A stretch of 64,000 nt of DNA from an uncultured Saprospiraceae bacterium. GTDB taxonomy: Bacteria > Bacteroidota > Bacteroidia > Chitinophagales > Saprospiraceae. Below the pieces are notes generated by a model that worked only from the letters and a program-made list of their open reading frames with translations, was not told the origin of the DNA and did no database searches. The translations under genes and the position numbers were made by a program. The stretch lies in assembly GCA_937926205.1 (NCBI GenBank), contig CALEYL010000031.1, positions 87,650-151,649 of the forward strand, in the 5' to 3' direction. Below, piece by piece: positions 54,813 through 61,669 of the stretch; the first letter of the stretch is position 1, and every line of letters begins with the position of its first letter.

Positions 54813-56459
54813 TTAATCAAGTTTCGGTTTCTGCTGATTGAAGTCCGTATACTCCTGATAGGCCTGAGCGAATCCCAACAGTTTAGCCTCTTCAAACAAC
54901 TTGCCGGTAAAGGTAATGCTGGTCGGCTTGTTGTTTCTCATGCCGTTTGGAACCACGACACAGGGATAACCGGTCAGGTTGGTCGTCAGCAAACTGCTGC
55001 TGGCCCAGGTCGGATTGATGTAGACATCGATGTCTTTAAACAACTTTTCCATCTCCATCATCATTTGTCCACGCACCCGGTTGGCCTGAACATACTCCAC
55101 AGCGGGGATCATACGCGCCTGGCGAAAAGCATTAGGCCAGGCATTTTTGGTCTGGCGCACCATCTGATCGTCTTTATTTGTGCGGGTAAGTTCATCAAAA
55201 GCGGCGGCGGCTTCCACTTCAATCAGAAAACTGATGTCTGGAAACTCAGGCAACTCAATGGCTTTCAACTCGTAACCCATGGCCTGAAGTGTTTTCAGCG
55301 TCATGGAATCCTGAGACTTGAAAGGATAATCCTTGTCAAAATCTTTTTTCAGGTAACCGATTTTGAGCTTTTTGTTGCTTTTAATAGATGCGTCATAAGT
55401 AAATGGCTGATTGATGACAGACATATCTTTGTTGTCGGCGCCATTGATATAGCTCAAAACGATGGCGCATTCTTCAGCGCTTCTCGCAATGGGACCGACT
55501 TTGTCCATCGTCCAGTTGAGCGTCATCACGCCGTAACGGCTGACCCGCCCGAAAGTAGGGCGCAAGCCCGTTACGCCACAGGTCGTGGCCGGAGAAACAA
55601 TAGAACCCAGTGTTTCCGTGCCAATGGCAAAAGGTACCAGTCCGGCAGCAACAGCAGCAGCTGAGCCGGCAGAAGAACCACTGGAGCCAGTTTTTACATC
55701 CCACGGATTTTTGGTCTGCCCGCCAAACCAGGTATCTCCCATGGCCAGTTCTCCAACGCTCAGTTTAGCAACCAGCACAGCGCCGGCCGCTCTCAATTTT
55801 TCCACAACAGTGGCGTCGTAGGTGAAAGACTGATCTTTGAAAATTTTAGACCCCCAGGTAGTCGGATAGCCTTTTGCGGAAACAATATCCTTCAAACCAT
55901 AAGGGATGCCGTGAAGCATGCCTTTGTACTCACCATTTTTCAGATCTTCATCAGCTTTACGCGCTTCTTCCAATGCTGTCTTCTCCGTAAGCGTGACCAC
56001 ACACTTGAGTTTCGGATCATACTTCTTGAGACGTTCGATAAAGTACTTCGTCAGTTCCTCGGAAGTGATTTTTTTACCTATGATCAATTTAGACAATTGG
56101 CTGATGGAGTAATATGCCAGATCATCCATATTGTTAGGCAGCTGTGCGTTTCCGCTACTGCTGAATCCACCCATAAAAGAAGCCGGCGGGAGTTGATATC
56201 CGGGAGGTATTGGATTGAAAATCAAAGGCAAACTTGCCGAATTTGGCAAATTTACTTTTCTAATAGCCTCGTAGCTTTTGCGATAATCATCCAGGCCCGG
56301 CAACAGAGAATCAATTTCAGATTGGGTAAATTCCAATCCTGCGATATTGGCTGCACCACGAACATCTGCCGCGGTAATGACTTTAACAACCTGCTGATAA
56401 GTAAAGGCGCCCAGTAAAAAGGTACCAATAACCAGCCCGATCAATTTTGTTTTGTTCAT
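54813..56459 (-). CDS. Amidase signature family protein (secreted or membrane-anchored)
   Basis: The product has 548 residues. An N-terminal hydrophobic segment (LIGLVIGTFLLGAFTYQQVV) looks like a signal anchor or uncleaved signal. The amidase signature domain has the Ser-cisSer-Lys triad: Lys190 in PYGLKDIVSAKG, the cis-Ser near 262/263 in TGSSGSSAGS, and the nucleophile Ser286 in GTETLGSIVSP. The rest of the signature (GVTGLRPTFGRVSRYGVM) is present. It hydrolyses an amide or acylated amine, but the substrate is not predictable. GatA is excluded by the signal segment and the absence of gatB/gatC. Confidence 0.92.
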   Translation of the reverse strand: MNKTKLIGLVIGTFLLGAFTYQQVVKVITAADVRGAANIAGLEFTQSEIDSLLPGLDDYRKSYEAIRKVNLPNSASLPLIFNPIPPGYQLPPASFMGGFSSSGNAQLPNNMDDLAYYSISQLSKLIIGKKITSEELTKYFIERLKKYDPKLKCVVTLTEKTALEEARKADEDLKNGEYKGMLHGIPYGLKDIVSAKGYPTTWGSKIFKDQSFTYDATVVEKLRAAGAVLVAKLSVGELAMGDTWFGGQTKNPWDVKTGSSGSSAGSAAAVAAGLVPFAIGTETLGSIVSPATTCGVTGLRPTFGRVSRYGVMTLNWTMDKVGPIARSAEECAIVLSYINGADNKDMSVINQPFTYDASIKSNKKLKIGYLKKDFDKDYPFKSQDSMTLKTLQAMGYELKAIELPEFPDISFLIEVEAAAAFDELTRTNKDDQMVRQTKNAWPNAFRQARMIPAVEYVQANRVRGQMMMEMEKLFKDIDVYINPTWASSSLLTTNLTGYPCVVVPNGMRNNKPTSITFTGKLFEEAKLLGFAQAYQEYTDFNQQKPKLD

Positions 56460-57086
56460 CTTTAATTCGGATTGTTTAAAAATTCGTGCGAATATCCGAA
56501 AAATTATACTTCCAGCGAAGCAAGAATGCGAAGTGGTTGAGGAAAGAAATGTAATAAGCGCTTAACTTACAAGTAAAAAAAAAGAAAACCGCTCTGGGGC
56601 GGTTCTCTTTTGAGGAGCTTAGTTTTATGTTTTGCTAACTGAATGTTTTAAAAATAAGGGACTTTCCCGTAAAGGAAGTCCCCGACACAAAAACACGCTT
56701 CTTGTTGATTGGTGAGAAGAAAAAATATCTTTAATCAAATGATGTTTTCGTCTATCTGATCACAAAGTTAGTCCCGCCAATTCATTGCTCCAACCACATG
56801 ATCATGGGGTACCCCCTCTTTTCAAAGGTCATTTTCATGTTTTCGGCATGTATTCCACTTTCAATTTTGCATGACCAACAGGCCTTCATGACCACCCATC
56901 ACTGAAAAGATACTTTTGTTGGCTGCTGATTGTTAGATGCTTGAAAAAAATGAAGCGTGTCAAATAATAAGAGGCCTTCGCATCTGTCTGACAGACAAAA
57001 AAAATCGCGCCGTACTCAGATGGCACAGCGCGATTTTTATTTTTTATTGAAAAACTTCTGGTTGATGAGGCAAATGGCCTTTATGG
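56460..57086. other. 627-bp non-coding spacer with several hairpins
   Basis: No gene is seen. Two further hairpins besides the terminator at 57000 stand out: 56585-56608 (AACCGC with GCGGTT core) and about 56658-56682 (GGGACTT-T-CC with GGAAGTCCC, one bulge). Their A/T-rich flanks make either a candidate terminator or part of the amidase leader. A CATGATCATG palindrome sits near 56800. Confidence 0.5.
57000..57038 (-). terminator. Intrinsic terminator of the serine hydrolase gene
   Basis: A perfect 11-bp stem (57000-57010 with 57028-57038) sits around a 17-nt loop, 48 bp beyond the minus-strand stop at 57087, and is followed on that strand by TTTTTT. Confidence 0.8.
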
Positions 57087-58349
57087 CTATTGCAAATTTG
57101 CCAGATAAACATCCCTAACCATGTTGCGCAAGGAGGCTGCGCCTGCTCCGATGGGCGAGTTTACGAAAACAACGATCTCATAACCGCCTGGCAGAAAAGT
57201 CGCTACACACTGTTCGGTGTCGCCTGCACCAGTTCCCCAGGAACCGTTTTTATCGTACATTTTGCCTGCAGGTGTATTGATGACACGGTCCAGCCCCAGT
57301 TTGTTATCCAGCAGGTATTGCGCTTTGGCAGCCGGGAGGATGGTGTTTTTGCGACGGAGGTGGTCCATTACTTTCAACACTTCATTGACCGAAAGTCTCC
57401 AGCCTGCACCGCCACTTACAGTCGACAGGTTACCTGAGTCCCAACCGCCGAGGTTGAGGTGTGGGAAACGATAAGCAAAAGCGTTGTTGCTTGCCGGTGT
57501 CGTGAAACCTGCACTGGCTACGCCTGCCGGTGTGAGTACTTTAGCCTGAACATAGTTGCGGTAAGCGTTGATCGTGATGAGGTCCCAGGTTACATCGTTC
57601 ATGATGCCGAAGTTGGCATTTTTGTCGATATCACCGTTTATGATGGAGATCAGGATACGGCAAAGACCAAAGTTGGTGTTTTCATATTGGTATCCGCCTA
57701 CTGCTGCAACGCCAGCCTGAATTTCACTTTTCATCGTAGCAAAGTTGGTTGCAGAGCCGGGTACTTCTATTCCGGAGGTGTGGTTCAATAGGTTGCGGAA
57801 GCTAATCTGGTTGATTTTCGGACCTTTTACCCAATATGCGGGGAGGTAATTGATGATTTTGGCATCAATAGAAATCCCTTTTGAGTCCAGCAGTTTGTAC
57901 ATAGCGATGCCGGTAATCAGCTTGCTCACGCTGGCAACATGCATGCGGGTATCAAGTGTCCACCCTTTGCTGCCATTGGCCGGGGTTTTGGCCCAGTTCC
58001 AGATCAGCGTCTGGTTTGGAGCGCCATTTTTGCGCAATTGCAGGGCATAACCCGTCACCTGGTTTTTTATGGCATTGTGAAACTGGCTGGCAAAAGCATT
58101 GGAATTCAGCGTCGTTCCATTCTTTGCCTGTGGTAAAGCGCCCGGATCGAATTTAAAATCTACTTCTTTCAGTTCTTCTTCCGTCTTAAAAACCCGCAGG
58201 TTTTCAGGATCGATTTTGTGGTCACGGACCTGCTGATCGGTAATGCCAAATGGCAATTTTTGTGCGGTTGGTCTTTGCGCTTGCGCCTGAATCGAAAACA
58301 ACAAGGTAAACAATACGCTCAGGGAAAATAAAATGGTTCTTGTTTTCAT
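57087..58349 (-). CDS. Serine hydrolase of the beta-lactamase/penicillin-binding superfamily
   Basis: The product has 420 residues with a signal peptide MKTRTILFSLSVLFTLLFSIQAQ. It is an FmtA/class C-type fold: the S-x-x-K motif SVSK is at residues 140-143, and Y-E-N at 222-224 serves as the Y-x-N motif. The third element near NGSWGTGAGD lacks the classical KTG. The family includes esterases, D-aminopeptidases and PBP-like enzymes, so activity on peptidoglycan peptides or esters is possible but not specified. It is monocistronic with a strong terminator and is exported to the periplasm. Confidence 0.88.
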   Translation of the reverse strand: MKTRTILFSLSVLFTLLFSIQAQAQRPTAQKLPFGITDQQVRDHKIDPENLRVFKTEEELKEVDFKFDPGALPQAKNGTTLNSNAFASQFHNAIKNQVTGYALQLRKNGAPNQTLIWNWAKTPANGSKGWTLDTRMHVASVSKLITGIAMYKLLDSKGISIDAKIINYLPAYWVKGPKINQISFRNLLNHTSGIEVPGSATNFATMKSEIQAGVAAVGGYQYENTNFGLCRILISIINGDIDKNANFGIMNDVTWDLITINAYRNYVQAKVLTPAGVASAGFTTPASNNAFAYRFPHLNLGGWDSGNLSTVSGGAGWRLSVNEVLKVMDHLRRKNTILPAAKAQYLLDNKLGLDRVINTPAGKMYDKNGSWGTGAGDTEQCVATFLPGGYEIVVFVNSPIGAGAASLRNMVRDVYLANLQ

Positions 58350-58786
58350 GATTGAAACAATGTTTTTTAATTGAAAATTAGGTGAATGATGTGCCTACTC
58401 TTTATCCGCTTTTCGGCTTCCGCGGCTGCCCTTCAAAGGGGCAGATGAGGGATGTTGTATGGTGTTTTGTGCACTTTTGCATCGTTCTCGCAATCATGTG
58501 TGACGAATGAATTGGAGGTACCCAGCGCAAGAAGATTTTTTAATAAAAAAATTGTCTTTTATTTTTTGGAACGGAATCTTGAAAAACGAATACATCCGAT
58601 TACATGATCATTCGTGGAAATAATCGACTGGCTCAACATCAAAAAAAGCACTCCTTTCCTATTGCAAATGAATGAATTATGACTTATCTTGCAACAAATG
58701 CTTTCCTCTGGTTGTGTACATCTTCCTTGTCAGTTTTACAATAAAGCGATTCAGAGTCATCCTCTGCCTCATCAAAAACTTCTGCC
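58350..58786. other. 437-bp divergent spacer
   Basis: No gene is supported. It contains a short GC hairpin (58426-58444, CTGCCC with GGGCAG), AT-rich runs, and a promoter-like TTG-N20-TATCTTG at 58662-58691 for the gene starting at 58787. I see no further structure. Confidence 0.5.
58662..58691 (+). promoter_or_regulatory. Putative promoter of the 939-residue secreted protein gene
   Basis: TTG at 58662-58664 is 20 nt from TATCTTG at 58685-58691. This fits the Bacteroidota TTG-N(19-21)-TAnnTTTG arrangement except for one missing T in the -7 box. The ATG follows 95 bp later. Confidence 0.4.
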
Positions 58787-61606
58787 ATGAGAAAAAGCTA
58801 CATCATCCTGCTGCTTGTCATTTTGAATGTTCTGGAATTGGCCGGGCAATCTGAATCACGAAATATCCGGCGCACCGCTACTGCTACCGGAAGAACAACA
58901 GGCCATGTCGCAGATATCCGTTTAACCAATACGACAAACAATTTACAGCATCTTGATATCGGTCCATTTTCAACATCTACAGGCGGTCGATATCAATCTT
59001 ATTTTATTCCCGAAAGTATTTCGACAGATATTCCTCCCGGCAGCACCGTAAATATTCCACTGAAGGGTTACTGCACAGATGCATTTTTAACGCCCCCGCC
59101 GGCAGGCACAATTTTAAGCATTCCGGAAGGCTCTGGTGCAAACCCAAATTCGCCACAGCAGGACGTCCTGCAAAAAATTATTCGGGCTGCGGAATCACTT
59201 CAGCAAGACGGGCAGTTTTTTACGCCTTTAAGCGGCAATCCTGAAAAAGAAAGAGAAAGCATCATCCAGCACACCATTTGGGTATATACTTCCGGCGGGT
59301 CAGTGCCTTATGATTTCAATACATTTTGCGAACGCATCCGCCAGACCTGGCAAAAAACACCTGATCAGGGCTCAAACCCAAATCCGACATTAACTGAGGG
59401 TATTAACCAGTTGTGGAATGCTATTGTACAAACCGGAACAGAAGCAGATGTGCCGAATTTTCGGATTCCTTCTTTACCACCATCTGCCCATACCTTAATA
59501 CCGGCGCCTGCAAGTTCGCTTCCTCAGGTGACTAATTCAATTGTTGCAAAAGGCACCGGGCGCACAACCGGTCACATCGCTGACCTAACGCTTTATAACC
59601 CAACAGATCGTCCGGTAATTGTCCAATTTGGTCCTGGTTCGGAACCGTTTGACGGCAGTATAAAACCTCCCGTACCGACCCCGCTTTTCATTCCTGCTTC
59701 AGGACAATATCAACCCTATATCGTACCTACTATCCCCCCGATAGAACTATTGCCGGGACAAAGGTTGACGGTACCTGTTCAGGGCTTCTGCACCGACATC
59801 CACCGACCTCCTGTGCCTGCCGGAGATGGCATGCCGCCAGTCAGTCAATGGGTAAGCGTACCCACCCAAATTGGCGGCCCACCTGCCGCTCCGGAACCCA
59901 TGAATCCGCCGGGCACTACTACTGTAATCGCACCGACCCAAACGGCTATGCCACTTGAAGAGGCAGTCCGCATCCTGCTTAATACCAGGCCCCGGCCATT
60001 GGCTGGATTACCATTTCCCGATCAGCTGCCCCAGGGTGCAAATTCCGGGGCTGCTGAGTGTATTCCGGTACTTATAAGTCCTGCGCCCAATATTCCCGGA
60101 ACAGATTTTCCAATTCCCGTTCCGATAGACCCTAATGAATACCCGTCTTTAGCAGTCCCGATTTTGGCAGACGCGCTTAACAGAATAATGAAAACTTACG
60201 ACGAACTGAAGCCGCAAGGCGGTATTCAAACACCATTTAGAAATAACCCGGAAAAGGAGAGAGAAGCAGTCATCCAGCAGACTTTTTGGTTGTATTCCAG
60301 TGCATTAAGCGGCGAAAGTTACCGCAAAGGCGATTTCAGAGACAATACCATTCGCCAGCTTGAGCAAAGTAGCAATAAGCCGATTGAAGAGATTCCAAAG
60401 CCACAATTGGATAAGATTGAACAGGGGGTAGATGACTTTTGGAATACCTTCGAAGCTGTTGGCGCAGAAGCAAAAGTTTTGAAGGTCCCTCCAGCGATTC
60501 CAAATCTGCCCGATGTTCAGGATTTTTGGAATGATTATGATTCCGGATCAGGCAAGAGACTTCCTGGCTCTGAGCCCGGAAAAACCGATCCGCCTCAGGG
60601 CATACAACCAGGCGAAGAAACAGAAAGCCCTCCCGAATTGATACAAAACAGAGAGCGGGACAAATGCGATTGTGGCATAATTTCTTTTGAAAATAATATC
60701 AAACACACCCGGGAAGGCAAGCCTGTTGATGAAAAAAAACCGGAAATGAAGCTGTCTTTCAGCAATGAAGTTATTCCGAATAAAAATCAGCGTAAATTTA
60801 TTGATGGCCCGGCAGCACTTACAGGCGATAAAATTGATCTTGAAATCAAAGATCTAAAAACACTGTGTGCCGCTTGTGGAAACAAATGCTCGGCTGAAGA
60901 AGTCAAGATAACCATACAGATTGGTGAACTCAATACAAATAACGGCCGGGGCAGTAATAATGTACAACCTGTAGAAACCCAGGCGGCAGGAGCATCCGGA
61001 TACAGCGCAAGCGCTATCATGCCGGATGGCAATATGGACGTCGGAATTTTCATCACAGTTAGTTACGTTTGTACAGATAAGCGCCCAAGGAATCCCTGCG
61101 ATCAGGCAAAATGTGAAGACACTTTTGTACTTAAATTAAAAAGACTGCAATCCTGCGAATGCGGTGAAATTCAGTTCGACATAAGCGTAAGCCATACACC
61201 CAAAGGTGAGAAGAAGCAAACCCGTGATCTGACATTCGGAGGAGAAAATCAGGTCATGGAATTGGATTGGTCAGAAGCCGTTGCAAAAGATGACCTCATC
61301 GGACTAAAAATGAAAACACTTACCGCCAAATGCACCGGTTGCAATAACAGTTGCAAACCGGAGGGTGACCTTCAACTCTTTTTTTCAGGATCACAGATTT
61401 CGGGGCTTAAATCCAGAGAGGATGCGGCTAAAAAGCCGATAAAGTATCGAAAAGATGACTTGTTGTTCTCCAATAAAAAAATCACCGGAGATAATGGAGA
61501 TATCCATTGCACCATCACCATCATGTTTAACTGTGCGTCAAGCGGCGCAGATTGCGTTTCAAAAGCTTGTGAAAAAGATTATACCATTGTATTCAAACGA
61601 AAATGA
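58787..61606 (+). CDS. Secreted protein with a duplicated unknown module and two Cys-rich C-terminal repeats
   Basis: The product has 939 residues with signal peptide MRKSYIILLLVILNVLELAGQ. Internal duplication is evident. Module A (~28-118 and ~248-350) starts ATGRTTGHVADIRLTN / GTGRTTGHIADLTLYN and runs to a GYCTD / GFCTD motif followed by PPxPAG. Module B (~140-225 and ~485-590) contains NPEKERESIIQHTIWVY / NPEKEREAVIQQTFWLY and a conserved W-N segment. Pro-rich linkers join them. Two Cys-rich units (~626-785 and ~788-939) begin CDCGIISF / CECGEIQFD with CxxCxxxC clusters (CAACGNKC, CTGCNNSC). It has no T9SS sorting domain or catalytic motif. Function unknown; a surface or periplasmic binding scaffold is inferred. 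Confidence 0.8.
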   Translation: MRKSYIILLLVILNVLELAGQSESRNIRRTATATGRTTGHVADIRLTNTTNNLQHLDIGPFSTSTGGRYQSYFIPESISTDIPPGSTVNIPLKGYCTDAFLTPPPAGTILSIPEGSGANPNSPQQDVLQKIIRAAESLQQDGQFFTPLSGNPEKERESIIQHTIWVYTSGGSVPYDFNTFCERIRQTWQKTPDQGSNPNPTLTEGINQLWNAIVQTGTEADVPNFRIPSLPPSAHTLIPAPASSLPQVTNSIVAKGTGRTTGHIADLTLYNPTDRPVIVQFGPGSEPFDGSIKPPVPTPLFIPASGQYQPYIVPTIPPIELLPGQRLTVPVQGFCTDIHRPPVPAGDGMPPVSQWVSVPTQIGGPPAAPEPMNPPGTTTVIAPTQTAMPLEEAVRILLNTRPRPLAGLPFPDQLPQGANSGAAECIPVLISPAPNIPGTDFPIPVPIDPNEYPSLAVPILADALNRIMKTYDELKPQGGIQTPFRNNPEKEREAVIQQTFWLYSSALSGESYRKGDFRDNTIRQLEQSSNKPIEEIPKPQLDKIEQGVDDFWNTFEAVGAEAKVLKVPPAIPNLPDVQDFWNDYDSGSGKRLPGSEPGKTDPPQGIQPGEETESPPELIQNRERDKCDCGIISFENNIKHTREGKPVDEKKPEMKLSFSNEVIPNKNQRKFIDGPAALTGDKIDLEIKDLKTLCAACGNKCSAEEVKITIQIGELNTNNGRGSNNVQPVETQAAGASGYSASAIMPDGNMDVGIFITVSYVCTDKRPRNPCDQAKCEDTFVLKLKRLQSCECGEIQFDISVSHTPKGEKKQTRDLTFGGENQVMELDWSEAVAKDDLIGLKMKTLTAKCTGCNNSCKPEGDLQLFFSGSQISGLKSREDAAKKPIKYRKDDLLFSNKKITGDNGDIHCTITIMFNCASSGADCVSKACEKDYTIVFKRK

Positions 61607-61618
61607 TTCTTTGGGGAG

Positions 61619-61655
61619 AACGCAGACCGGTTTAAAAGGAGCAATCGTCTGCGTT
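61619..61655. terminator. Possible bidirectional terminator between convergent genes
   Basis: A 9-bp stem (61619-61627 with 61647-61655) around a 19-nt loop fills the 63-bp gap between the stop at 61606 and the minus-strand stop at 61670. There is no U tract. Confidence 0.35.
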
Positions 61656-61669
61656 GTCCCTGTCTGATT

